The translations under genes were made by a program, and so were the position numbers. From Pseudomonadota bacterium (GTDB lineage: Bacteria; Pseudomonadota; Gammaproteobacteria; Steroidobacterales; Steroidobacteraceae), in the NCBI GenBank assembly GCA_021808195.1, contig JAKBCE010000009.1, forward strand, positions 69,930 through 133,929: DNA of 64,000 nucleotides, given 5' to 3'. The notes below the pieces were generated by a model. The model made no database searches and had not been told where the DNA came from. It saw only the letters and a list, made by a program, of their open reading frames with translations. This document shows positions 17,768 to 26,492 of this stretch, one piece after another (the stretch's first letter is position 1; the number at the start of each line of letters is the position of its first letter).

Positions 17768-18502
17768 TCACTCCTCGTGTCCGGAGCCGGCGGGTCGGGT
17801 GCCCTTGGCAGCACCAGGCTGCTTGACCGGCACCACCACCGGACGGGTGCGCATCTTGGGCCGCGCGTTGAACACCACGATGGTCTTGCCCGTCGCTCGC
17901 AGCAAGCCCTGATCCTCGAGTACTTTCAACACGCGCCCGGCCATCTCGCGCGAACAACCGACCAGACGCGAGAGTTCCTGCCGGCTGACTTTGATCTGCA
18001 TGCCCTCCGGATGGGTCATGGCATCGGGCTCGTCGCAAAGATTGTTAATCGCATGTGCGACGCGGCCGGTGACGTCCACGAACGCCAGATCGCCGAGCTT
18101 GCGATTGGTGCGATCGAGCCGAGTCGCCAGCTGCGTCGCCAGCTCGAACACGAGCCCCGGGCTCTCGGCGGCGATCTGGCGGAAACGCGGATAGGTCATT
18201 TCCGCCAGCTCACAGGCGTTGCGCGTGCGAACCCAGGCGCTGCGGGTGGCCTGATCCTGGAAAAACAAACCCATCTCGCCGAAGAACTGCCCGCGGTTCA
18301 GATACGCGAGCACCATCTCGTTGCCTTCCTCGTCCTCGATCATCACCTCGACCGATCCGCTGATGATGTAGTAGAGAACATCCGGCAGATCGCCTGCATG
18401 AATCACTACCGTCTTGGAGGGCACGGTGCGAATGCGGCAATAGCTGAGAAAGCGATTGATCGCCGGAATATCACTCAGCGGCTTGATGACGTTTTCTTCC
18501 AT
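17768..18502 (-). CDS. CRP/Vfr-type cyclic-nucleotide transcription regulator
   Basis: Global regulator of the CRP-FNR family, 244 residues. Residues 25-130 form the cyclic-nucleotide-binding domain, with GQFFGEMGLF (Glu equivalent to CRP Glu72) and TRSAWVRTRNACELAEM (equivalents of Arg82 and Ser83). The dimer helix has DRTNRKLGDLAFVDVTGR, where the second cAMP contact (CRP Ser128) is Asn. The C-terminal helix-turn-helix is SRQELSRLVGCSREMAGRVL, like Vfr. A basic, proline-rich tail extends beyond the CRP end. Ligand (cAMP or, as in Xanthomonas Clp, cyclic di-GMP) cannot be decided from sequence. Confidence 0.9.
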   Translation of the reverse strand: MEENVIKPLSDIPAINRFLSYCRIRTVPSKTVVIHAGDLPDVLYYIISGSVEVMIEDEEGNEMVLAYLNRGQFFGEMGLFFQDQATRSAWVRTRNACELAEMTYPRFRQIAAESPGLVFELATQLATRLDRTNRKLGDLAFVDVTGRVAHAINNLCDEPDAMTHPEGMQIKVSRQELSRLVGCSREMAGRVLKVLEDQGLLRATGKTIVVFNARPKMRTRPVVVPVKQPGAAKGTRPAGSGHEE

Positions 18503-18637
18503 TACCGGCTCCCCCGTCTCACACGGTCTTGAGGCGAAGATTACTTAATTTATTGCCCTGAGTGGAAGCGTACCGCACGCGCAGCAGTGAGCACCAGCGC
18601 GGCATGCCTCTGCCGGACCGAGGCGGGGGTCGGAGGC

Positions 18638-19276
18638 TCACAGCCAGTATGCCGTACCCGTCATCACCCGAGCCGTCGCGCGCATCAACGCCCGAACCGG
18701 CATCGGCAGCTCGACACCTCCTGCCGCCTTCGCCGTCGCGCCGTGCGCCATCTCGTCGGTCCGCATCGCCGCAACGATCGCACGGCTGCGCGCGTCTGCC
18801 TCGGGCAGACTGCCCAGGTGCCCGTCGAGGTGGCCCTCGACCTGCCGTTCGGTTTCGACCACGAAGCCGAGGCTGACCCGATCGCCCATCAGGCCGGCCA
18901 ATGCGCCGATGGCCAATGAACCCGCATACCAGAGCGGATCGAGCCGGCTGGGCTGGGAGTCGAGCTCGGTCAACCGGGTTGCGCACCAGGCGAGGTGGTC
19001 CGCTTCTTCCCGTGCGGCGCGCAGCAGCATCTCGCGTGTGGCCGCATCGCGTGCCGCAAGCGCCTGCCCGTGGTAGAGAGCCTGGGCTGCGATCTCCCCG
19101 GCATGATTGACGCGCATCAGGCCGGCGGAGCGGCGGCGCTCGTCTAGCGAAAGCTTATCCTTTGCCGTATCCGGCTCACCCGGCACCGGACGCGCCGCGC
19201 GCGCGGGCGCACCGAGGGCGCGCAGCGCCCGATCCGCGGCGGCAATCCAAGAATCGAACGAGCGACAGGCTTGCAT
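18638..19276 (-). CDS. coq7: Coq7-type demethoxyubiquinone hydroxylase
   Basis: Di-iron carboxylate enzyme that performs the last ring hydroxylation (C6) in ubiquinone synthesis, replacing the flavoprotein UbiF of E. coli. Ferritin-like helices carry the iron ligands: [15 protein letters not shown] (Glu), [10 protein letters not shown] (ExxH), ETERQVEGH (Glu) and [10 protein letters not shown] (ExxH). 212 residues. With the UbiH and UbiI-like genes it provides three ring hydroxylases in this window. TATAAT ends 6 bp before the ATG, so the transcript probably starts at the codon. Confidence 0.94.
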   Translation of the reverse strand: MQACRSFDSWIAAADRALRALGAPARAARPVPGEPDTAKDKLSLDERRRSAGLMRVNHAGEIAAQALYHGQALAARDAATREMLLRAAREEADHLAWCATRLTELDSQPSRLDPLWYAGSLAIGALAGLMGDRVSLGFVVETERQVEGHLDGHLGSLPEADARSRAIVAAMRTDEMAHGATAKAAGGVELPMPVRALMRATARVMTGTAYWL

Positions 19277-19282
19277 GCGCCT

Positions 19283-19288
19283 ATTATA
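19283..19288 (-). promoter_or_regulatory. -10 element 6 bp before coq7
   Basis: A perfect TATAAT on the minus strand, 6 bp from the coq7 ATG. The -35 region does not match the consensus. Predicts a leaderless mRNA. Confidence 0.55.
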
Positions 19289-19341
19289 GGAGGTCGGCCG
19301 GCCTCGTGGCCCCCCTGTGACCCTATCCGGCGCACGGCCTT

Positions 19342-19370
19342 TTGCAATACGGACGCACCTTCAGTAGACT
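19342..19370 (+). promoter_or_regulatory. Promoter of rplM-rpsI
   Basis: TTGCAA (19342-19347), 17 bp, TAGACT (19365-19370). Predicted start near 19377 gives a leader of about 50 nt that contains a small CCCTTTGGATAGGG hairpin, a possible site for L13 autoregulation as known in E. coli. Confidence 0.65.
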
Positions 19371-19427
19371 TGCCGGCCCTTTGGATAGGGTCCTTATTGG
19401 ATCGAAGCCCCCCCTGCAGAGGCTCTT

Positions 19428-19856
19428 ATGAAGACGGTTTTCGCCAAATCCGGCAGCGTTCGCGGCGACTGGTTCGTGGTCGATGCGAGCGGCAAGACGC
19501 TTGGGCGTCTCGCCACGCAGATTGCCCATCGCCTGAAGGGCAAGCACAAGGCTGATTACAGCCCGCACGTCGATATGGGCGACCACATCGTGGTCCTCAA
19601 TGCCGGCAAAATTCATGTCACCGGCCGCAAGCTGAGCGACAAGATTTATTATCACCACACCGGTCATATCGGTGGCATCAAGTCCATCGCGCTCGACAAG
19701 CTCCTCGCCGAGCACCCTGAACGGGCCATCGAGTTCGCGGTCAAGGGCATGCTGCCGAAGAACCCGCTCGGTCGGCGCATGTTCAAGAAGCTGCATGTGT
19801 TTGCCGGCGGCGAGCACCCGCATCAGGCGCAGCAGCCGCGGCCGCTCGAGATTTAA
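19428..19856 (+). CDS. rplM: 50S ribosomal protein L13
   Basis: Ribosomal large-subunit protein of 142 residues, normal length. Family segments: [47 protein letters not shown] and [18 protein letters not shown]. It is the first gene of the conserved rplM-rpsI pair, with its own promoter 58 bp upstream. Confidence 0.98.
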   Translation: MKTVFAKSGSVRGDWFVVDASGKTLGRLATQIAHRLKGKHKADYSPHVDMGDHIVVLNAGKIHVTGRKLSDKIYYHHTGHIGGIKSIALDKLLAEHPERAIEFAVKGMLPKNPLGRRMFKKLHVFAGGEHPHQAQQPRPLEI

Positions 19857-19868
19857 AGGAACTTAGCG

Positions 19869-20264
19869 ATGGCACTCCAGCAAGCGAACTACGGTACCGG
19901 CCGGCGCAAAACCGCCACGGCGCGGGTGTATCTGCGTCCGGGCAGCGGCAAGATCACGGTCAACGACCGCCCGCTCGATGAGTTCTTTGGCCGCGAAACG
20001 GGACGGATGATCGTCCGTCAGCCGCTCGAGGCCCTGGAACTGACCAGCCGCTTCGACGTCAGCGTGACCGTTGACGGCGGGGGCATCACCGGCCAAGCCG
20101 GCGCCATCCGCCACGGCATCACCCGCGCACTGATCGACTACGACGAAACCTACCGCAAGACGTTGCGCGCCGCTGGGTTCGTCACCCGCGATGCTCGCGA
20201 GGTGGAGCGCAAGAAGGTCGGCCGCCGCAAAGCCCGCCGCGGAACGCAGTACTCCAAGCGTTAA
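19869..20264 (+). CDS. rpsI: 30S ribosomal protein S9
   Basis: Small-subunit protein of 131 residues. The N-terminus [15 protein letters not shown], the middle [19 protein letters not shown] and the C-terminal tail [10 protein letters not shown], which reaches the P-site tRNA, are all conserved. It lies 12 bp after rplM with an AAGGA ribosome site. Confidence 0.98.
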   Translation: MALQQANYGTGRRKTATARVYLRPGSGKITVNDRPLDEFFGRETGRMIVRQPLEALELTSRFDVSVTVDGGGITGQAGAIRHGITRALIDYDETYRKTLRAAGFVTRDAREVERKKVGRRKARRGTQYSKR

Positions 20265-20345
20265 CGGGGTCTTGAAGAGCCCGCCGAGGCAGGCTTCAAT
20301 AGCGGCCTCGTCGTGCTCAACCCGCGATGCTTGCCATGCGATTCT

Positions 20346-20419
20346 TGGGGGATCGTCTAGTGGTAGGACAACGGACTCTGACTCCGTTTACCTAGGTTCG
20401 AATCCTAGTCCCCCAGCCA
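20346..20419 (+). tRNA. tRNA-Gln (anticodon CTG)
   Basis: Complete cloverleaf with acceptor stem TGGGGGA/TCCCCCA, D-arm, anticodon stem ACGGA/TCCGT with loop CTCTGAC (anticodon CTG), and T-arm CTAGG-TTCGAAT-CCTAG. The discriminator base is G and CCA is encoded (20417-20419). It is followed after 7 bp by a terminator hairpin. Confidence 0.97.
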
Positions 20420-20426
20420 AAACGCC

Positions 20427-20459
20427 AGAGGCCCACCGCAAGGTGGGCCTCTTGCTTTG
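20427..20459 (+). terminator. Rho-independent terminator after tRNA-Gln
   Basis: AGAGGCCCACC (20427-20437), GCAA loop, GGTGGGCCTCT (20442-20452), then TGCTTT. An 11 bp perfect stem with a stable GNRA-type tetraloop. Confidence 0.8.
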
Positions 20460-21186
20460 GGACCCCAGGCGTCGCCGGCTCGGGGCGCGCGCTCCGGACC
20501 GCGCTCAGGCCGTGTGTTCCCGCCTGGCTTGCGCACCCGCCTGCGAGCCGCGGCACGGCGGAACTTCAGCGCGACGAACGGCCTCCGCCGTGGCCGGTGA
20601 GAGGGTCGCGCATCGGCCGCGCACGCCCGCCCGTCCACGGAATCGCCAAGCCATTCCTAACCCGTATCGAGCACGGATCACGGCCGCCAAGCAGGAATGG
20701 CATCGAGCGCACCTCCGCGGGGCGTTGCCTCTGGAGCAGGGTGTCGCTGACGGTGATGCGTATGGTCAACTCGGAACCGCCCTCGCGCCGGGAATCAAGA
20801 TCGCAGGCGCTGCGGCAGATGCACCCGCCCCGGGGGCCGGACTCAATTCGAACACCGGCAATGCCGATACGGGCGGCGTGCGCCACCCCAACCGCCATCG
20901 CCCGACTCGACGGCGGCAGCCGCCACCGCAGAGTCTCCGTAGCGCTCCGCAGCCGCCGTCGATGCGCACGGCGTCGACCGTGCGAGAGGCGTTAGCACGG
21001 TCGTGTGCGTCGCAATCGGGCGTCACGACAGGACAATTTTTATTTTTTTACGGCCACACGCTCAGCCCCGCAGTAGACTGGCGCCCGCCGCAATCGTCGC
21101 ATTCGTCATGACGAGCGGTTTGAACGGGGCATTTCCTTAATTCGCCGGTCTCAACCAGAACAGTTCAGCCACACCACGGAACCGTG
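20460..21186. other. Gene-poor interval of about 730 bp
   Basis: Several open frames cross this GC-rich stretch on both strands, but none has a family resemblance, a good start site or consistent codon bias. The last 150 bp become AT-rich (a run of T around 21036-21049, then TAGACT at 21074-21079), which probably belongs to the promoter of the exporter gene at 21187. No repeat, tRNA or RNA motif was recognised. Confidence 0.5.
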
Positions 21187-22461
21187 ATGCCGAACGTCAT
21201 TATCAACGACAAGTCCGCCCGCCTCGGGCCCGACGATGGCCTCATCCGCAAAACCGAACTCATCATCAGCAGCGTGTTGCGCGGCGGCGTACTGCTCAGC
21301 GTTGCGGTCATACTCGCCGGTGTCTGCTATTACTACGGGCTGCGTCTGCTCGGCCGAATGCCGCCCACAGCGTTTCCGGATACGCTGGGCGAGGTCAGCG
21401 CCGGTCTGAAGGCCGCCAACCCGATAGCCATCGTCACGGCGGGCCTGCTCGTCCTGCTTGCCACGCCCGTGCTGCGAGTTGCCGTGTCGATCGCCGCCTT
21501 TGCGATCGAGAAAGATCGCACCTACGTCATCATCACCGCGATCGTGCTGGCGATCCTGTTGTTCAGCATCTTCGGGATCGGCTCCTACATGGGGCGACCG
21601 GGCGTGACGGCCATGCCGAACAACTCCTTCGGAGTACTGCTGTTCATCGCGCTCAGCAGTTTGTTCGCCGGCTTCATCGGCGCCCTTGCCGGGCTCGGCG
21701 GGGGCGTATTCATCGTTCCGATCCTGACCCTCATCTTTCACGTCTCCTTCGCCACGGCGATCGGCGCGTCCATCGTGTCCGTGATCGCCACCTCATCCGG
21801 TGCGGCGGCGGCCTATGTTCGCGACCGAATGACCAATCTGCGGGTCGGCATGTTTCTGGAAATCGCCACCACAGCAGGCGCAGTCTGCGGCGCGCTGGTC
21901 TCCTCGATGCTCGACGATACTCTGCTGTTCATCGTGTTCGGCGTCATTTTATTGATCTCCGCGATACCGCTGGTGTTGCGGCTCGGGGAGGAACTGCCGA
22001 GCGGTGTGCAGAATCACAAGTGGGCCCCGTGGCTGAAGCTTCCAGGCACCTACTCCGACCGACGCACGCACCAGGACATCCCCTACCATGTTGCGCATGT
22101 GCGCATCGGCTTCGGCATGATGTACGTGGCGGGACTGATTTCCGGCCTGCTCGGCATCGGCAGCGGAACCTTCAAGGTGCTTGCGATGGACACCGCGATG
22201 CGCCTGCCGATGAAGGTCTCGACCACCACCAGCAATTTCATGATCGGGGTGACGGCGGCGGCGTCGGCCGGAATTTTCTTTCAACGCGGGGACATCGACC
22301 CGATGATCGCCGCCCCCGTAGCGATCGGGGTGCTCGGCGGCTCCATGCTCGGCGCGAAGACTCTGAACCGAATGTCCAACGTGCACCTGAAAAAGGTGTT
22401 CGTGCCGATGATCGTACTGGTCGCGCTCAGCATGCTGGCCCGCGGCCTGGGCTGGCTATAG
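21187..22461 (+). CDS. TauE/SafE family exporter with N-terminal DUF1634-like region
   Basis: Inner-membrane protein of 424 residues. Residues about 25-130 contain three hydrophobic segments and the pattern ELIISSVLRGGVLLSVAVI plus ANPIAIVTAGLLVLLATPVLR, which resembles DUF1634, normally a separate small protein encoded beside TauE/SafE genes. Residues 145-424 form the sulfite/organosulfonate exporter domain with its two repeats, marked by LAGLGGGVFIVPIL and LLGIGSGTFKVLAMD. The substrate is unknown; the family exports sulfite, sulfoacetate and related anions. The ATG at 21187 is preferred over GTG at 21184. Confidence 0.85.
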   Translation: MPNVIINDKSARLGPDDGLIRKTELIISSVLRGGVLLSVAVILAGVCYYYGLRLLGRMPPTAFPDTLGEVSAGLKAANPIAIVTAGLLVLLATPVLRVAVSIAAFAIEKDRTYVIITAIVLAILLFSIFGIGSYMGRPGVTAMPNNSFGVLLFIALSSLFAGFIGALAGLGGGVFIVPILTLIFHVSFATAIGASIVSVIATSSGAAAAYVRDRMTNLRVGMFLEIATTAGAVCGALVSSMLDDTLLFIVFGVILLISAIPLVLRLGEELPSGVQNHKWAPWLKLPGTYSDRRTHQDIPYHVAHVRIGFGMMYVAGLISGLLGIGSGTFKVLAMDTAMRLPMKVSTTTSNFMIGVTAAASAGIFFQRGDIDPMIAAPVAIGVLGGSMLGAKTLNRMSNVHLKKVFVPMIVLVALSMLARGLGWL

Positions 22462-22487
22462 GCCCCACCGGAGCGCGCACCGCTGCC

Positions 22488-23294
22488 TCAGGGATGCATC
22501 AGCAGCGGCAAGGCACTTGACTGGATCAGCTGGGTCGAGGTGCCCCGCGCCAGCCAGTTCAAGATCTCGCCGCGGCGGAAGGCCCCCATGACGAGTCCAT
22601 CCGCACGGTAAGCGGCCGCTGCGTCGAGCAGCGCTTGTGCCGTCCGCCGCCCTTCGGCGCCAACCACCCGGTAGCTGGCCCCGGCGGCAATCGGTGCAAG
22701 GGCGGCCCGAGCACCTTCCAGCACACTCTCGTCTTGGCTCACCGAGACTGCCTCGACCTGCTCGGCCGCAGCGAGGAATGGCGCGAACGCGGCGAGGGCG
22801 CGGCGCAGCGGCGGCACGTCCCACCAACCGACCATCAGCCGCTGACCAAAGCCTCCCTCCCAGCCGGGCGGCACCATCACCACCGGATGACGCGTGCGCA
22901 CAAGCGCCGCCCGCAGTGCCTCGCGATGGCCGGGGGGCTGGGTATATGGCGAGGCGAGCACGACCATGCTCGCCGTCTTGCGGTAGTGCCGCATGACCCG
23001 CCATTCGTCGCCCTTGTAAAGATCGAATTCGGCGGACATGCCGCTCGTCTGCGTCCATTCGGAAACCAGATCGTGCAGTTTGCTGGTTTCCAGCCGCTCG
23101 CGCTCGGCGAGCTGCCCGACGTCGTCTTCCGAAAGCTGTTCTTGCGCAGTAAGCACAATCGAGCGCGGGCCGACCTCGACATGGGCCAGGCGCAACTTCT
23201 GACCGAGACGCTCGCTCATTACCGAAGCGACGCGCAGGCATTGCGTCGCGCCGGTCGTGGAGGCAAGCAGCACCAGGATGAATTTCGATTCCAT
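22488..23294 (-). CDS. Universal stress protein family protein
   Basis: Cytosolic protein of 268 residues, about the length of two UspA units. The N-terminal half (KFILVLLASTTGATQCLRVA ... ASMVVLASP ... RHPVVMVPPGW) and the C-terminal half (RADGLVMGAFRRGEILNWL ... STQLIQSSALPLLMHP) both follow the Usp fold. The usual ATP-binding GxxG(9x)G(S/T) pattern is not clean, so nucleotide binding is uncertain. The ATG at 23294 has GAGGTG 6-7 nt ahead. It converges on the exporter gene. Confidence 0.8.
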   Translation of the reverse strand: MESKFILVLLASTTGATQCLRVASVMSERLGQKLRLAHVEVGPRSIVLTAQEQLSEDDVGQLAERERLETSKLHDLVSEWTQTSGMSAEFDLYKGDEWRVMRHYRKTASMVVLASPYTQPPGHREALRAALVRTRHPVVMVPPGWEGGFGQRLMVGWWDVPPLRRALAAFAPFLAAAEQVEAVSVSQDESVLEGARAALAPIAAGASYRVVGAEGRRTAQALLDAAAAYRADGLVMGAFRRGEILNWLARGTSTQLIQSSALPLLMHP

Positions 23295-23433
23295 GATCAG
23301 CACCTCGGAGAATGGGGCACTATCTCTAGACGGACTGCACCGCCCCATCTTATCGCGAGGTCAGCCACAATGCGCAGCCGTGCCGGCGGCGGCGGCTTCG
23401 CTATCGACTCTTCAAACTCCCGAGCGCCAACGC

Positions 23434-23727
23434 ATGATTCCCATAACTTCGCTCTGCGTGCTCGCCTCAGCCGGGACGATCCAATGGAACAACCCGGGCG
23501 TCATCACCTTCGCCGACGGTGCACAATTGAACGTCGCGCTGCAGAATAGCGTCGGCATAAGCTTTCTATCGTCCGGTCCGCACACCTTCGGCGTCAATGC
23601 GGACTTCACAATGGTTCAAGCCCCGACGACCCCCTCGGTGCCGGAGCCCAGCACGCTGGCGCTGTTTGCCGCTGGACTGATCGCAGCCGCCGTTGCCGCC
23701 CATCGGCGCCATGCACGGCAACTCTGA
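23434..23727 (+). CDS. Small PEP-CTERM sorting-signal protein, possibly truncated
   Basis: The last 29 residues are a textbook PEP-CTERM tail: VPEPSTLALFAAGLI, a hydrophobic helix and a basic end (HRRHARQL). Such proteins are sorted by exosortase to the cell surface. The preceding region of about 65 residues (GVITFADGAQLNVALQ, LSSGPHTFGVNADF) looks like the end of a beta-rich secreted domain. From the ATG at 23434 no full signal peptide is present, only a short hydrophobic stretch (ITSLCVLASAG), so this may be a 5'-truncated remnant. No exosortase gene is in the window. Confidence 0.6.
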   Translation: MIPITSLCVLASAGTIQWNNPGVITFADGAQLNVALQNSVGISFLSSGPHTFGVNADFTMVQAPTTPSVPEPSTLALFAAGLIAAAVAAHRRHARQL

Positions 23728-23757
23728 AGACACACCGGCATCCAGGTCACTGAAATC

Positions 23758-23796
23758 GCCTGCGGCTCGAGCACCCTGCGTACTCGAGCCGCAGGC
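23758..23796. terminator. Hairpin terminator after the PEP-CTERM gene
   Basis: GCCTGCGGCTCGAG (23758-23771) pairs perfectly with CTCGAGCCGCAGGC (23783-23796) around an 11 nt loop. It lies between the convergent PEP-CTERM and cardiolipin synthase genes and could serve both strands. Confidence 0.65.
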
Positions 23797-23806
23797 TTGA
23801 GAGCAG

Positions 23807-25213
23807 CTAGGCTCGAGCGCGTCGCAGCCGCCGCCACAAGAGGCTCAGGCCCAGCCAGCTGCAAAACGCCGCGAACGGCCAGGCGAGCACCTGCGGCGCC
23901 CAGAACCCCAGCACCCCGAGAGCCACCAGGCCACCGCCTGCCACCGTCAGCACCCCTCGCTCGGAATCCCCCAACACCCTACGATTGGCAATGGCTGCAC
24001 CGACCGTGTTGGCCAGCCGCATTGCGCTCGCGGCCGCTCGCGAAGAGCTGCCACTGCGTGAGTTGCGCGCGATGAGGGCCTGCGGCTGCGGCCGGCGCCC
24101 CTTCAGCAGCAGCTCGGTCGCGTTATCGAGATCGCGCAGATACTGCTCCTGCATCTGCCCAGCGAAGCCGGTGTCCTCGATGGCCGCGTCGATCTCGCAG
24201 TTGGCGAGCCAGCTCGAGAGGTTCAGATTCGAGGAGCCTACCCGCGCCCAGCGGCCGTCGGCCACAGCCGTCTTGGCATGCATCATGCTGCCGTTCCATT
24301 CGAACACGCGGATACCCGCTTCGAGCAGCGGCCGGTACCCGGCGCGCGACAATGCGCCCACCGCCGGTAGATTGTTGCTGCCGGGCACCAGCAGCCGCAC
24401 ATCGACGCCATCGGCGGCCGCGGCGGCCAGGCCCCGCACGTAAGTCGGGATGCCGACGAAATACGCATCGCTGATCCACAGACTGTGGTTCGCCATGGCG
24501 GCGATCAGCGAGTCAAGCCGGTACATCGCCCCGTGCGCCGGCAATGTCGCGATCACCCGCAGCGCCACCTCACCGCAGACCGCCGGCGTCGGCGCAGCCG
24601 CAAACGGCAGCGGCGCGCCCGAACTGCTCCAGCTCTCGCGGAAAGCCGCTTCAATGTCGGCCACGGCCGGCCCCTCGATGAGTACCCCGCTGTCGCGCCA
24701 GGGTGCGACTCCGTGCGCCGCATCGCCGAGCCACTTACTCGCAATGCAAACACCGGAGATCGAGCCAAGCTCACCGTCCACCACGAGCAGCTTGCGGTGG
24801 TCGCGGCCGATCCAACCGAGAGGACTTTCCACGCGCGGCCGATTGAACGCGCGAACCTCGACCTCTGCCGCACGCAGCGGCGCAAAGAAAGCGTGGCCCG
24901 CATTGCCGAACGTGCCGAACCAGTCATGGATCAGCGCAACTTGCACCCCGGCGCGTGCTCGCGCGCAGAGCAGATCACGAAACCGGCGACCCACCGCATC
25001 GTCGGCGATGATGTAGTTCTCGAGCAGCACGTACCGGCGCGCCGATTCGATCATCTCCGCCCAGGCGCGAAAATGCGCCTCACCGTCGATCAGCAACTGC
25101 ACGCGGTTGCCGCTCACCAGGGGCGCGCCGGCGGCGCGGCTGAGCGCTTGGCCGGCCAGGAGCCGCAGCGAGGCGAAAGGCCGGGCGGTCGATGGGGTGT
25201 CGAGGAGGCGCAT
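23807..25213 (-). CDS. Phospholipase D-family cardiolipin synthase
   Basis: Transphosphatidylase of 468 residues making cardiolipin or a related phospholipid at the inner membrane. Two HKD motifs are present: HRKLLVVDGELGSISG near residue 140 and HAKTAVADGRWARVGSSN near residue 320. The C-terminus (VLTVAGGGLVALGVLGFW onward) has two hydrophobic segments, whereas ClsA-type enzymes have them at the N-terminus, so it is closer to ClsB/ClsC. The open frame runs 160 codons upstream through the next gene; the ATG at 25213 is chosen, with TACACT 6 bp before it. Confidence 0.85.
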   Translation of the reverse strand: MRLLDTPSTARPFASLRLLAGQALSRAAGAPLVSGNRVQLLIDGEAHFRAWAEMIESARRYVLLENYIIADDAVGRRFRDLLCARARAGVQVALIHDWFGTFGNAGHAFFAPLRAAEVEVRAFNRPRVESPLGWIGRDHRKLLVVDGELGSISGVCIASKWLGDAAHGVAPWRDSGVLIEGPAVADIEAAFRESWSSSGAPLPFAAAPTPAVCGEVALRVIATLPAHGAMYRLDSLIAAMANHSLWISDAYFVGIPTYVRGLAAAAADGVDVRLLVPGSNNLPAVGALSRAGYRPLLEAGIRVFEWNGSMMHAKTAVADGRWARVGSSNLNLSSWLANCEIDAAIEDTGFAGQMQEQYLRDLDNATELLLKGRRPQPQALIARNSRSGSSSRAAASAMRLANTVGAAIANRRVLGDSERGVLTVAGGGLVALGVLGFWAPQVLAWPFAAFCSWLGLSLLWRRLRRARA

Positions 25214-25219
25214 CGCCAC

Positions 25220-25225
25220 AGTGTA
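25220..25225 (-). promoter_or_regulatory. -10 element 6 bp before the cardiolipin synthase gene
   Basis: TACACT on the minus strand, 6 bp from the ATG; a further instance of the -10-next-to-start arrangement. No good -35. Confidence 0.35.
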
Positions 25226-25260
25226 GGCTGGCGAGGGTGTGGGCCGCGACAGCAGCCCGC

Positions 25261-26457
25261 TCAATGCGCGCGGGGTACGGCCACAGGGCACCGACCGAGG
25301 CGCATCTCCCAGAGCGACACGGCGAGCAGCATCGCCGTACCCAGCGCCGCCGGCAGCAGCAGCCCGGCGCGCTGCGTCAGGGGCACGCAGAGCATCAGCG
25401 CGCACGCGCCGAGCAAATGCGAGCGCGGAACGACCCCGTAGACGATGCGCTTGTAGAGCGCGCTGCCGAGCAGGTACAGACACGGTCCGGCCGCGAGCAC
25501 GCCGGCCTCCCAGGCTGCTTTGATCGCGAACGGCCGCGCCAACACCAAATCGTTGCCGACCGCCGCAACCACGATCCCGCCGATCAGGATCGCATGCACG
25601 TAGTGCAACGAGGCGCCCATGCGCCCCGGATCGTCCGCATGCATGATCGCCTCGGTGGCCGCGCGAGTGGACGTGCCGAAATACAGCCACCACATCGCCA
25701 ACGTGCCGAGAAAAGCAAGCCCCGCCCCGAGGATCTCCCCTGCAGCGGGCGCTGCCGTACGGCTCAAGGCCGCACCGGTGACGAGCAGCGACTCACCGAG
25801 CGCGACGATCACGAACTGCTGGCAGCGCTCGGCCAGATGGCCACCTTCGATGGTCCAATCGCGACTGTGCGAGCGCCCCAAGCCGGGCAGCGCAAAGCCG
25901 AACATCGGCGAGACGTACTCGCAGCCCACCGCCGTCAGCCACAGACCCACACGCCACCCCGCCGGCGCCCAGGCGCCGGCCAGCCAGAAACACGCGGCGA
26001 TGAGCAGCCACGCGAGTATCCGCCGGTAATTGGCCGCGAGTGCATGCTTGGCAGGCAGGCACACGACGATATACGCGGTCCGACCCACCTGCATGAGCGT
26101 GTAGGCGAGGGCGAACAGCCGGGCACGCGCGGCAAATGCATCGGGAATGCTCGCGGCCATGACCAGCGCGAGCGCCATGGTGATCAGCAACAGGGAGCGG
26201 ATCGCCGGGGCCTCGGGGTTGAACCAGTTGGTCACCCAACAGGTGTACTGCCAGCCGAGCCACACCGCGAACCACAGGATCAGCGTCTGCACGATCCCGA
26301 TCCCGGTGAGGTGATGCCAGAGTTGGTGGCTCAACTGAGTGAGCGCAAACGCATAGACCAGGTCGAAGAACAGCTCTTCGTTGGTCACGTGCGCCGGATG
26401 ACCATCCCGGTGGCGCAGCCAGCGATGCGCTTGCCGAAGTGGCTCCGATGCACTCAC
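25261..26457 (-). CDS. Low-temperature-requirement A (LtrA) family membrane protein
   Basis: Polytopic inner-membrane protein of 398 residues with about ten hydrophobic helices. The LtrA signature is at the start (THEELFFDLVYAFAL-like: VTNEELFFDLVYAFALTQLS), followed by RCQQFVIVALGESLLVTG, the conserved QxFxLIxLGE segment. The name comes from a Listeria mutant; molecular function is not known. Starts with GTG at 26457. It lies 47 bp upstream of the cardiolipin synthase gene on the same strand. Confidence 0.88.
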   Translation of the reverse strand: MSASEPLRQAHRWLRHRDGHPAHVTNEELFFDLVYAFALTQLSHQLWHHLTGIGIVQTLILWFAVWLGWQYTCWVTNWFNPEAPAIRSLLLITMALALVMAASIPDAFAARARLFALAYTLMQVGRTAYIVVCLPAKHALAANYRRILAWLLIAACFWLAGAWAPAGWRVGLWLTAVGCEYVSPMFGFALPGLGRSHSRDWTIEGGHLAERCQQFVIVALGESLLVTGAALSRTAAPAAGEILGAGLAFLGTLAMWWLYFGTSTRAATEAIMHADDPGRMGASLHYVHAILIGGIVVAAVGNDLVLARPFAIKAAWEAGVLAAGPCLYLLGSALYKRIVYGVVPRSHLLGACALMLCVPLTQRAGLLLPAALGTAMLLAVSLWEMRLGRCPVAVPRAH

Positions 26458-26492
26458 GATGGTTTACCGACTCCCCCCCGGGCGCCCCCGGT

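Noticed and set aside
20566..20898. 110-residue minus-strand frame in the gene-poor interval
   Set aside because: Some protein-like stretches, but no start signals or recognisable motif, and competing frames of similar length exist on both strands.
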